Positions 8,385 through 16,037 of a DNA stretch of 35,045 bases are shown here, piece by piece. How positions within the stretch are numbered: the first letter of the stretch is position 1; each line of letters opens with the position of its first letter. The notes beneath the pieces are model-generated. The model saw only the letters and a list, made by a program, of their open reading frames with translations. It was not told the origin of the DNA and searched no databases. The translations under genes were made by a program, and so were the position numbers. This DNA is from an uncultured Clostridia bacterium (lineage in GTDB: Bacteria > Bacillota > Clostridia > TANB77 > CAG-508). The DNA lies in assembly GCA_944386165.1 (NCBI GenBank), contig CALXAA010000019.1, positions 1-35,045 on the forward strand, in the 5' to 3' direction.

Positions 8385-8459
8385 GGAGCTTCCAGCGGGA
8401 ATTGAACCCGCGACCTCAGCCTTACCAAGGCTGCACTCTACCTACTGAGCTATGAAAGC
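8385..8459 (-). tRNA. tRNA-Thr (GGT anticodon)
   Basis: A full cloverleaf reads on the minus strand: a 7-bp acceptor stem (GCTTTCA with TGGAAGC, one G-T pair), D arm, and anticodon stem CAGCC/GGCTG with loop TTGGTAA giving anticodon GGT. The T arm is GCGGG TTCAATT CCCGC, with an encoded CCA end. It reads ACC/ACT threonine codons. It has its own promoter and terminator. Decayed accessory DNA lies immediately past its 3' end. Confidence 0.96.
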
Positions 8460-8472
8460 ATTGACTTTAGAT

Positions 8473-8501
8473 ATTATAGTATATTTTTAATCTAAAATCA
8501 A
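8473..8501 (-). promoter_or_regulatory. sigma-A promoter of tRNA-Thr
   Basis: On the minus strand, TTGATT (8496-8501), a 17-nt spacer and a perfect TATAAT (8473-8478), giving a start close to the tRNA 5' end at 8459. Confidence 0.75.
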
Positions 8502-8506
8502 TATTT

Positions 8507-8890
8507 TTAAAATATATTTTGTAAATTAAATTTATATTTTTCTTCTATATGTTTTAAAACAAATTTTCCAGTTTCTAGCTCAGCTATGGCTGATGGTATG
8601 TCATTATTTTCTACATAATTTATAACCCTAACAATTGCTGTATCTACTTTTTCTAGTTCATCATGTTCAATATAATATGCAAGTATATCATGTTTATCTT
8701 TCCATTTTTCTTCTAATTCTTTTAATTGCTCTTTTGCTTTTTCATTGTCTAAATTTTCTATGTCTAATTTTATTTCTGATAAAATTCCGTCTATCTCAAC
8801 AGTTGCATCTTTTGTATAGTCTTGAAGAAAAATATCTAATGTAACTATTGAAATAATAATTATAGTACATATAACTATTTCTTTATACAT
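8507..8890 (-). CDS. DUF4363 family protein
   Basis: 127 residues. One N-terminal membrane anchor (about 5-23) is followed by a soluble helical region rich in Glu and Lys (for example LDNEKAKEQLKELEEKWKD). Family membership (DUF4363) is judged from length, architecture and its usual position after a DUF421 gene in Clostridia. Function unknown. It follows the DUF421 gene by about 70 nt, with an AAGGA Shine-Dalgarno, and is probably cotranscribed with it. In sporulating Firmicutes such DUF421 partners have been linked to the spore membrane; that link is inference here. Confidence 0.75.
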   Translation of the reverse strand: MYKEIVICTIIIISIVTLDIFLQDYTKDATVEIDGILSEIKLDIENLDNEKAKEQLKELEEKWKDKHDILAYYIEHDELEKVDTAIVRVINYVENNDIPSAIAELETGKFVLKHIEEKYKFNLQNIF

Positions 8891-8958
8891 TTTTATTTAT
8901 CCTTGTATAAATTTATTTAGGTTTTTTATAAAGGATTTACCTATAAACCTATTGTTTT

Positions 8959-9642
8959 TTATTTAGATTTGTTTTTTTGCAATGGTTGGCAAAAAAATTG
9001 GTTGTCACCATCAATTGTGACAATAAGAGCTTCTTCTGGTTTTATTCCAAATTTTTCAGTCTGTTTTTTTAACCAAATATAGTTTTTTCCTATTTTTTCT
9101 AAGTTTTTGTGCATTACTTTTCCATCAACAACTAAATCATATGATATTCCTTCATATTTTGGCTCAATATTAAAGTCTTCTGGTATAGTATTTCTTTTTG
9201 ATGGTTTTGGTATAACTGTTACTTGTCCACTTGTTTCTAAAATTGCATATTCAACATCTCCAATATTGAATATATTATTATCTCTTAATCTTTCTTCTAA
9301 TTCATTAATTGTAAATCTTTCTTTACGTAATATATTTTCATCTATTTTTCCTCGATTTATTAGTATGGATGGCTTTCCACATAATATTTCTCTTGCTTTT
9401 GTACTTTTTATATTTATAGTTGATATTACAAGATGCATTACTAATAATCCAAGTATTGGAATTATTCCATTTGAAATGGGAATTCCTGTTTCTGCCATTG
9501 GTGTTGCTGCTAAATCTGCAATCATTATTGATATTGCAAGTTCAAATGGTTGCATTTGCCCTATTTCACGTTTTCCCATTATTCTCATTACAATTAAGAC
9601 TACTATGTATAAAACTATTGCTCTAAAAAAAATTATTAACAT
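8959..9642 (-). CDS. DUF421 (YetF-like) membrane protein
   Basis: 227 residues from the ATG at 9642, which has an AAAGGAAC Shine-Dalgarno. Upstream in-frame codons (to 9798) lie above the promoter at 9740-9768 and so cannot be used. The N-terminal part has three hydrophobic helices, including the conserved VMRIMGKREIGQMQPFELA stretch. The C-terminal cytoplasmic domain carries the family's beta-rich region (KPSILINRGKIDENILRKE, then YDLVVDGKVMHKNLEKIGK). The YetF/YcaP family is of unknown function. First gene of a pair with DUF4363. Confidence 0.9.
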   Translation of the reverse strand: MLIIFFRAIVLYIVVLIVMRIMGKREIGQMQPFELAISIMIADLAATPMAETGIPISNGIIPILGLLVMHLVISTINIKSTKAREILCGKPSILINRGKIDENILRKERFTINELEERLRDNNIFNIGDVEYAILETSGQVTVIPKPSKRNTIPEDFNIEPKYEGISYDLVVDGKVMHKNLEKIGKNYIWLKKQTEKFGIKPEEALIVTIDGDNQFFCQPLQKNKSK

Positions 9643-9739
9643 TTTTAAAGTTCCTTTCAGTTTCTTTTTTAATTTATTTTCTTCAATTTTTTTGTGTTTA
9701 TACGATTTTTGTATAATTATTTTTTTGTTGTAAATAATA

Positions 9740-9768
9740 ATTATAACCTTGAAAAAATTTTTATACAA
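9740..9768 (-). promoter_or_regulatory. sigma-A promoter of the DUF421-DUF4363 pair
   Basis: On the minus strand, TTGTAT (9763-9768), a 17-nt spacer and TATAAT (9740-9745). The leader is about 90 nt. Confidence 0.65.
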
Positions 9769-9832
9769 GGTAGTTTTTAGGTTGAAAAATATTTTCACCC
9801 ATCCAATTTATATAAGCTTATAATTTTAAAAG

Positions 9833-9888
9833 AAAGGAGGGTGATGTTAGCTTTTGAGCTAACATCTAATATGGAAAATGGCAAATAA
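9833..9888 (+). promoter_or_regulatory. translation-start hairpin with overlapping mini-ORF
   Basis: A strong AAAGGAGG (9833-9840) lies 37 nt before the ATG at 9878. Between them GATGTTAGCT (9843-9852) and AGCTAACATC (9857-9866) form a perfect 10-bp hairpin with a TTTG loop. An ATG at 9844 opens a 14-codon frame (MLAFELTSNMENGK) that ends at 9888, inside the main gene. Either the hairpin brings the Shine-Dalgarno near the real start, or translation of the mini-ORF is coupled to it. Confidence 0.55.
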
Positions 9889-10258
9889 TACACAAAGTAA
9901 TTCTAATACTTCTAATGGAGTATCTACAGTTTGGCAAATAGTTGGTAGATTAGCAACAGCTGCCATTGTTTTAGCAATTACAGCATTTTTTACACCTGGT
10001 TTTTCTATTAATAATATTTGGACTTTAGCTATTGCTGCAATTGTTTTAACTATTATGGATTATTTAATTATTAAGTTTACTGGATTACATGCTAGTCCTT
10101 TTGGCAAAGGGTTTGTAGGTTTTGCATTAGCTGCTATTATATTATATTTAACTCAATTTTTTGTAGCAGGATATTCAATTTCTTGGATGGCTGCAATAAT
10201 TGGTGCTTTAATTTATGGAGTTGTTGACTACTTTATACCAGGAAATCAACAAATGTAG
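9878..10258 (+). CDS. small multi-helix membrane protein (phage-holin-like family)
   Basis: 126 residues. A polar Asn/Ser/Thr-rich N terminus (1-18) is followed by four hydrophobic segments (about 22-42, 47-66, 75-95 and 98-119). The overall shape, with a conserved-looking TPGFSI motif and a YFIPG end, resembles the 4-TM proteins annotated as phage holin family or related DUF proteins in Firmicutes. No lysis gene is nearby, so a phage role is unlikely. The ATG at 9878 has no close Shine-Dalgarno of its own; the strong site at 9833-9840 lies beyond a hairpin. Divergent from DUF421. Function unknown. Confidence 0.7.
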   Translation: MANNTQSNSNTSNGVSTVWQIVGRLATAAIVLAITAFFTPGFSINNIWTLAIAAIVLTIMDYLIIKFTGLHASPFGKGFVGFALAAIILYLTQFFVAGYSISWMAAIIGALIYGVVDYFIPGNQQM

Positions 10259-10274
10259 TTCAATTAATTTAGAT

Positions 10275-10307
10275 AAGAGGGGATCTTAAAATAGACCTCC
10301 TCTTTTA
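10275..10307. terminator. terminator between convergent genes
   Basis: AAGAGG (10275-10280) pairs with CCTCTT (10299-10304). An inner GG(A)TCT/AGACC pairing extends the stem with small bulges, and TTTATC follows. It probably ends the small membrane protein's transcript. Confidence 0.6.
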
Positions 10308-11336
10308 TCATGTTTTATATATTTTTGTTATTTTTTCTTCTACTTTTTCTAATTTATATTTATCAATATTATAATATGTTTCAAGATTTTTATTTTCTTT
10401 AATATTTTTAATCATTTTATTTTTTAATGTTATGGCATCTTTTACTTCAAAAAGATTTTTTGCTTTTAATAGGTCTCTATATTCTTTTATATTTGTTGCA
10501 AGTATTGGCTTTTTTCTTATCATTGCTTGTAATAAATTTACAGAGGTTCCTTTGTTTTGGCTTGTTTCAATCAAACAATTACAAATATTTAATAGTTCTA
10601 ACATGTTATCTTTATTTTCTATTATTTGCACATTTTGTTCTAATCCATATTTTACTATAATATTTTCTAAATATTCTTTTTGCATTCCGCTTCCTAAAAT
10701 TATTAATTTTGCATTTTTATATTTTTTTGTAATATCTATCATTACTTCTAATTGCATTATTTGGTTTTCATTTTTATTTAATTCTCCTATATTTAAAAAT
10801 ATGTAGTCTTCATTTTTTAGATTATATTTTTCTCTTGAATAGCTTTTTTCTTTTTCAATGTTTTTTTCTATTTTTACTGCTTTTATTAGTTTTACATATT
10901 TGGCATGATATTTGTTTTTTGCAAGTACATAATCTTCTTTATTTCCTATAATTATTGTGTCTGTAAAGTTTGATAAATGTTTTTCTATTAGATAACCAAA
11001 AATCCATTTTATAAAAAATTCTCCTTTATAAAAGCAAAAACTATTAGTTGAATATATTATTTTTGACTTTTGTTTTCTAGTAGCAAATCTTGTTAAAACT
11101 CCACATATAAAATTATTGCAATGGATAATTTCATAATTGTTTTGTTTAATTATATTTTTTAATTTTTTATATGTTTTTAAGTTTTTTAATGTAAAAAGCC
11201 TTTTGGTAAACTCTAATTTATTGTTTTGGTTATTAATAATATCAACTTTATATCCTAATTTTTTTAAAGTTTCTATATATATTTGTCCTAAATTATTGTC
11301 AGGACTTGTATTTTCAATGAATAATGCTTTTTTCAT
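10308..11336 (-). CDS. glycosyltransferase, GT-B fold (GT4-like)
   Basis: 342 residues. The N-terminal half begins with a Rossmann-type strand (KKALFIENT). The C-terminal half has the GT4 pattern, with FLNIGELNKNENQ followed by LIILGSG. The family normally has an EGxxxxxLEAM donor-site motif (EX7E). Here the corresponding stretch reads NKGTSVNLLQAM, so both glutamates are replaced (Lys and Gln). It presumably transfers a sugar from a nucleotide donor to a cell-surface acceptor, but activity is uncertain. GGAGGT precedes the ATG. It is a lone gene, not inside a polysaccharide cluster. Confidence 0.8.
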   Translation of the reverse strand: MKKALFIENTSPDNNLGQIYIETLKKLGYKVDIINNQNNKLEFTKRLFTLKNLKTYKKLKNIIKQNNYEIIHCNNFICGVLTRFATRKQKSKIIYSTNSFCFYKGEFFIKWIFGYLIEKHLSNFTDTIIIGNKEDYVLAKNKYHAKYVKLIKAVKIEKNIEKEKSYSREKYNLKNEDYIFLNIGELNKNENQIMQLEVMIDITKKYKNAKLIILGSGMQKEYLENIIVKYGLEQNVQIIENKDNMLELLNICNCLIETSQNKGTSVNLLQAMIRKKPILATNIKEYRDLLKAKNLFEVKDAITLKNKMIKNIKENKNLETYYNIDKYKLEKVEEKITKIYKT

Positions 11337-11546
11337 TTTACCTCCATGTATACTTATATTTTATTTTATGCTTCTTTTTATTTTTCTTGCATATAATCCT
11401 TAGCAAATAATTTATAATTTTTTTAACAATCTATTCCTTTTTTCTTTTTTTTGTGATAAAATAAAACAAAAAATTACATTTGTTTTTTAGAGTAGATTTT
11501 ATTTTTTAGTATTTGACTGGAGCTCTACTCAGAGATGGAGGTTTTT

Positions 11547-11813
11547 ATGGAATTAAATAAATGTAGTCGTTGTGGCGCTTTCCACACAAGTTCTGGAGAT
11601 GTTTGCCCAAAATGTGCAAATAAAGATAATTTAGAATTATCTACTTTTAAGTCTTATATTGCTGTAAATGGTTTTTCTTCAGTTGATACTATTGCTACAG
11701 AAACAGGAATTGCTCAAAAAAATGTTAATAGATTTTTAGGATACCAATCTATTGATAGCTTACAAATTACTACAAAAGAATCTTTTAATGAGACTGGAAT
11801 TATTTTTAATTAA
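11547..11813 (+). CDS. zinc-ribbon / helix-turn-helix small protein
   Basis: 88 residues from the ATG at 11547, placed 5 nt after TGGAGG; the ATG at 11535 overlaps that site and is unlikely. Four cysteines (CSRC at 6-9 and CPKC at 20-23) form a zinc ribbon. The segment around SSVDTIATETGIAQKNVNRFL reads like a helix-turn-helix. The same layout occurs in YvyF/TIGR03826-type proteins near flagellar genes, but no flagellar gene is present here. Probably a small nucleic-acid-binding or regulatory protein. A weak 7-bp inverted repeat (11490-11496 and 11524-11530) lies just upstream. Confidence 0.75.
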   Translation: MELNKCSRCGAFHTSSGDVCPKCANKDNLELSTFKSYIAVNGFSSVDTIATETGIAQKNVNRFLGYQSIDSLQITTKESFNETGIIFN

Positions 11814-11823
11814 ATGACCAATA

Positions 11824-11865
11824 AAAAACTTAGTTATTAACTCTATTGTTAATAACTAAGTTTTT
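11824..11865. terminator. strong bidirectional terminator
   Basis: An 18-bp perfect stem: 11824-11841 pairs with 11848-11865 around the loop TCTATT, with A and T tracts at the ends. It serves both the zinc-ribbon gene (+) and spoIIP (-). The spoIIP stop codon (11849-11851) lies within the stem. Confidence 0.88.
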
Positions 11866-13021
11866 CAAATACTTTTGCTAAGTATTTCATACTATTTAGA
11901 CATTGGTCAAGTGTGTTTCCTGTGGCTCCTACTTCTATAATGCATGCTGCTTTTCCTAAGTGTTGGTTATATCTTGAATTTCTTAGTATTATTGGTTTGA
12001 ATAGTCCTGGATACATTTCATTGGCTTTTTGTTGTACTTCTATGGCAAATTTTAGGTTTTGTTTCCAGTTTGGATGGTTTAATCCTCCTCCATTTGTTCC
12101 AATTACAAACATGACTTGTGCGGCAACATCTTCACCTATTTTTACACTTGGGTCATAATTACTTATACTTCCAATTGCATCTCTATGCAAATCTATTATA
12201 ATGTCACTTGGATTTGTTTTTAAAGCATTTTGTACTGTGGCAAGTGATCTATTATATGAACCTGAATATGCAGGATAATCATGGTATGTTTTGTCATGAT
12301 ACACGTTAAATCCAAATCCTAACAAATAATTTGAAAGTTCATCTCCTACTCTGGCTACAGTATAATTTAAATCTGTTGTTCTAAAATTTCCGGTTTGTTG
12401 ATATTGATATTTTTCACTTGGAGTATAGCTTTCACATGTATGTGTATGAAAAATTAATATATTATTTTTATTTATTTCTAATGCTGTTTCCATAATATTA
12501 CTTATATCAAATGAGGTTTCGTTTTTTATTTTTACACCATTTATTTCAGAATTAAAACTCTCACTTATTGGGTTTTGTGTAACTATTTGTGTTTCTACAT
12601 TTTCTAATCTTTCCTGTGTATTTGTTTCGGTATTTTCTTGAGTTTCATTTTCTATTTTTGTATTTTGCTCAATATTTTCTGTTGCCAAATTCTCTGTTTG
12701 GTCTTCTTCTATTATTTGCGTTTGTTCAATTTCTTTTATTTTTGCAAGTTCAACACCTAGTATGTTTTCTATAAGAACATTTGGATTTTCTTCTTCTTCA
12801 CTTTTTATTACTGTATTTGATTTTTCATAAATGCTTGATATTGATGGAATTTCAATATCTAAACATCCTATTAGTTTTTCTGATATATTTATTTTAAATA
12901 TTTCACTTGTTTTCATTTTTTTGGCTAATTTTGTTAATATAAACACTGTACTTAAAGTTATTATTAATATTACTACTTTTTTTAATGAGCCTTTTACATT
13001 TATTACTGTAACATTAAACAT
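11849..13021 (-). CDS. spoIIP: stage II sporulation protein P
   Basis: Peptidoglycan amidase/endopeptidase of the engulfment machinery, which works with SpoIID and SpoIIM at the forespore membrane. 390 residues. One N-terminal membrane helix (about 12-31) is followed by a long Glu/Thr/Gln-rich linker (about 90-150). The catalytic domain (about 190-390) has the conserved FHTHTCESYTP motif, later IIDLHRDA and a C-terminal IIEVGATGNT. The Shine-Dalgarno (GAAGGG) is modest. Single gene with a strong terminator. It is direct evidence for a sporulation programme; a sporulation-sigma promoter is expected but I could not identify one confidently. Confidence 0.93.
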   Translation of the reverse strand: MFNVTVINVKGSLKKVVILIITLSTVFILTKLAKKMKTSEIFKINISEKLIGCLDIEIPSISSIYEKSNTVIKSEEEENPNVLIENILGVELAKIKEIEQTQIIEEDQTENLATENIEQNTKIENETQENTETNTQERLENVETQIVTQNPISESFNSEINGVKIKNETSFDISNIMETALEINKNNILIFHTHTCESYTPSEKYQYQQTGNFRTTDLNYTVARVGDELSNYLLGFGFNVYHDKTYHDYPAYSGSYNRSLATVQNALKTNPSDIIIDLHRDAIGSISNYDPSVKIGEDVAAQVMFVIGTNGGGLNHPNWKQNLKFAIEVQQKANEMYPGLFKPIILRNSRYNQHLGKAACIIEVGATGNTLDQCLNSMKYLAKVFEKLSY

Positions 13022-13090
13022 ATAATATACCCTTCTTTTGAATTTCTCTTATATATATTATATGTTTTTATTTATTCATTTAGAACTTTT

Positions 13091-13738
13091 TTATAATAAT
13101 CTTGGCTTTAGTTCTAAGTAAATTGGTTTTTCTTCCCTAATCATTGTACTTTTTCCATGTCCTGGATATACTATTGTTTCATCAGGTAATACCATTAATT
13201 TATTAGTAATTGAATTTATAATATCATCTAAAGATCCTGTTGGTACATCTGTTCTTCCCCATGTTCCTCTAAATAGAGTGTCTCCTGAAAATAGTAAATT
13301 TTCAGTTTCACAATATAAACATGAGCCACCTGAAGTGTGACCTGGTGTATGTAGTACTTCAAATTCTAATTCTCCTAAATGTATTAAATCATTATCGTCA
13401 ACTCTTGAGTCAACTTCAATTATTACATCTTTTACTCCCATAAATCTTGTTAAAGTTATTTCTGGATTTAGTAAATTTTCTGCTGCATTTCTTTGTGCAA
13501 TAATTTTTCCGCCATATTTTTCTTTTAATTCGTTTACTCCTCCTATATGGTCTCCATGACAATGTGTTAAATATATATATTTTAGTTTTGCTTTTAATAT
13601 ATTAAGCATTTCTATTATTTTATCAACATCTCCTGCTGGGTCTATTACCATTGTTTCTTTTGATTTTTCATCTTGTACAATATAACAATTTGTTACATCT
13701 CCTGCCCATAAATCAATCTTTAGTTCTTTTAATATCAT
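13091..13738 (-). CDS. MBL-fold metallo-hydrolase (glyoxalase II-like)
   Basis: 215 residues, the usual length of the short YcbL/glyoxalase-II-like family. Metal ligands are visible: THCHGDH at 58-64, HTPGHTSGG near 130-138, SGDTLF near 150 and the YPGHG histidine near 193. It likely hydrolyses a thioester or other ester, possibly S-lactoylglutathione-like or bacillithiol substrates; the true substrate is unknown. It begins 12 nt after the rel stop codon with a GAGGG Shine-Dalgarno, so it is in the recJ-rel transcription unit, an arrangement common in Clostridia. Confidence 0.9.
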   Translation of the reverse strand: MILKELKIDLWAGDVTNCYIVQDEKSKETMVIDPAGDVDKIIEMLNILKAKLKYIYLTHCHGDHIGGVNELKEKYGGKIIAQRNAAENLLNPEITLTRFMGVKDVIIEVDSRVDDNDLIHLGELEFEVLHTPGHTSGGSCLYCETENLLFSGDTLFRGTWGRTDVPTGSLDDIINSITNKLMVLPDETIVYPGHGKSTMIREEKPIYLELKPRLL

Positions 13739-13750
13739 TTTTAATCCCTC

Positions 13751-15964
13751 TTATTCCTTAATTTGATTTTTTCTATTTACTTCATATACGCTATCTACTT
13801 TACGTATTTCTCTTATTAATTTATTTAAACTGTCTAAGCTGTCTATTTCAAGCGTAGCTTCTGTTATTGCAACTCTTTCTTTTGTTGTTCTTGCACTAAT
13901 TCCTAATAGTTTTATTTTTGAATCATTTATTTTTTGGACTATGTCTGCTAATAGTCCGTTTCTATCATTTGCAAATATTTCAATTTCAACAGTATATGAA
14001 CTTTTCTTTTCATCATTATACCATTTTACTTCAATTATTCTGTTTTCTTCTTTTAATAATTCTGATACATTTGTGCAATCTCTTCTGTGCACAGATACTC
14101 CTCTGCCTTTTGTTATATATCCTATTATTTCATCACCAGGAAGTGGGTTACAACATTTTGAAAGCTTTACTAAACAATTGTCTATTCCTTTTACTATAAT
14201 TCCTGAATTTGAAACATTTTTTTCTTTTGGTTTATTTTCAGATAGTTCTTCTATTTGTTTTTCTATTTTTGTTTCTTCTTTGTGTTCTTTTCTATATTCA
14301 ATAAGCATTCTTGCAATTATCTTATTTGCTGTCATTGCTCCAAGTCCCACTGCTAAATACATGTCTTCTAATGTTTTATATTTATATCTTTCTAATGTTG
14401 GATTTATATATTCTATTTTAAATAAATCTGAATAAGCCATTCCTATTCTTTTTAGTTCTCTTTCAATTGCTTGTTTGCCTTTTTCAACATTTTCTTCCTT
14501 TTTTTCTTTTTTAAACCATGAATTTATTTTACTTTTTGCAGATGTACTTTTTACAAATTTTAGCCAGTCTAAGCTAGGTCCTTTCGAATTTTCAGATGTT
14601 AATATTTCAATAATATCTCCATTTTTTATTGGTGTTATTATTGGAACCATTTTGCTGTTTATTTTGGCTCCAACCATTTTATTTCCAATTTCAGCATGAA
14701 CACTATATGCAAAATCTATTGGTGTTGCTCCTCTTGGCAATACCTTTATTTGTCCTTTTGGTGTAAAAACATATACTTCATCTTCAAATAACTCTGTTTT
14801 TAATGTTTCTAAAAATTCTTGAGGATTTTGCATTTCTTGTTGCCATTCTAATGTTTCTCTAAGCCAAGCTAGTTTATCATTTTGGACTTTTACGTTTTTT
14901 TGACCTTTTTTACTTCCATAATTTGCTTCTTTATATGCCCAATGCGCAGCAATACCATATTCTGCTATTCTATGCATATCCCATGTACGTATTTGTACTT
15001 CAAATGGTGTTCCTTTTTCTCCTAAAAGAGTTGTGTGTATTGATTGGTACATGTTTGATTTTGGTACTGCTATATAGTCTTTAAATCTTCCTGGCATTGG
15101 AGTATACATATCATGTACAACTCCAAGTGCTGCATAACAATCTTTTACAGAGTTTACTATTATTCTTAATGCAAATAAGTCATATATTTGGTCTAATGTT
15201 TTATTGTCTCTTTTCATTTTTCTGTAAATACTGTATAAATGTTTTGCCCTTCCAGTTACTTCTGCTTCTATTCGTTGTTTTTTTAATTGGACTCTTATAT
15301 CTTCCATTATTTTTTGAATGAATTTTAGTCTTTCGTCTCTTTTTTGTTCTATTCCTTTTATTAATTCTTCATATTCTTTTGGATATAGATATTTAAAACT
15401 TAAGTCTTCTAATTCCCATTTTAATGAATATAGTCCTAATCTGTTTGCAAGTGGTGCATATAATTGCATTGTTTCTGTTGAAATAGCAATTTGTCTATTT
15501 CTTTTTAAAAATTCTAAAGTTCTCATATTATGCAATCTATCTGCTAATTTTATCAATATTACTCTTATGTCTTTACCCATTGCAAGAAACATTTTTCTAT
15601 AATTTTCAACTTGGTTTTCTTCTATTGATGCATATTGAATTTGTTTTAATTTTGTTACTCCATCTACCATGTCTGCAATTTCTTTGCCAAAATCTCTTAC
15701 TATATCTTCATATGTAGCATCTGTATCTTCTAATACATCATGTAATAGTGCTGCACATATTGTTTTTTCATCTAGCCCAAGTTCTGCAATTGTATATGCA
15801 ACATTGGTTGGGTGAATTATATATGGTTCTCCGGATTTTCTTAATTGTTCTCCATGTTTTTGTACAGCATAATTATATGCTTTTAATATTAGTTTTGTAT
15901 CTGGCCATCTTTTTGTTTTTTTTACTTTTTCTATTATGTCTTTTATTGAATAATTTTGAGTCAT
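13751..15964 (-). CDS. relA: bifunctional (p)ppGpp synthetase/hydrolase
   Basis: Makes and degrades the stringent-response alarmone (p)ppGpp on ribosomes. 737 residues from the ATG at 15964, preceded by GGGGGG. Domains in order: an HD hydrolase (HP at 51-52, HD at 75-76, LHDVLEDT), a synthetase (PGRFKDYIAVPKSN, YQSIHTTL), TGS (about 385-450, with RGATPIDFAYSVHAEIG), a conserved zinc-finger/helical region (CCNPLPGDEIIGY) and a C-terminal ACT domain (VEIEIFANDRNGLL). Both active sites look complete. It lies between recJ and the MBL hydrolase on the same strand. The symbol rel is equally correct for this long Firmicutes enzyme. Confidence 0.96.
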   Translation of the reverse strand: MTQNYSIKDIIEKVKKTKRWPDTKLILKAYNYAVQKHGEQLRKSGEPYIIHPTNVAYTIAELGLDEKTICAALLHDVLEDTDATYEDIVRDFGKEIADMVDGVTKLKQIQYASIEENQVENYRKMFLAMGKDIRVILIKLADRLHNMRTLEFLKRNRQIAISTETMQLYAPLANRLGLYSLKWELEDLSFKYLYPKEYEELIKGIEQKRDERLKFIQKIMEDIRVQLKKQRIEAEVTGRAKHLYSIYRKMKRDNKTLDQIYDLFALRIIVNSVKDCYAALGVVHDMYTPMPGRFKDYIAVPKSNMYQSIHTTLLGEKGTPFEVQIRTWDMHRIAEYGIAAHWAYKEANYGSKKGQKNVKVQNDKLAWLRETLEWQQEMQNPQEFLETLKTELFEDEVYVFTPKGQIKVLPRGATPIDFAYSVHAEIGNKMVGAKINSKMVPIITPIKNGDIIEILTSENSKGPSLDWLKFVKSTSAKSKINSWFKKEKKEENVEKGKQAIERELKRIGMAYSDLFKIEYINPTLERYKYKTLEDMYLAVGLGAMTANKIIARMLIEYRKEHKEETKIEKQIEELSENKPKEKNVSNSGIIVKGIDNCLVKLSKCCNPLPGDEIIGYITKGRGVSVHRRDCTNVSELLKEENRIIEVKWYNDEKKSSYTVEIEIFANDRNGLLADIVQKINDSKIKLLGISARTTKERVAITEATLEIDSLDSLNKLIREIRKVDSVYEVNRKNQIKE

Positions 15965-16037
15965 AAAAATCCCCCCATTTTTTACATGCACATTTTATAT
16001 CTTTTTTTAATAAATTTAAAGTATTTTCTAAAAAAAA

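Noticed and set aside
9878..10258. Phage holin of a prophage
   Set aside because: No endolysin, structural or integrase gene is near; the 4-TM family also occurs as chromosomal genes of unknown function.
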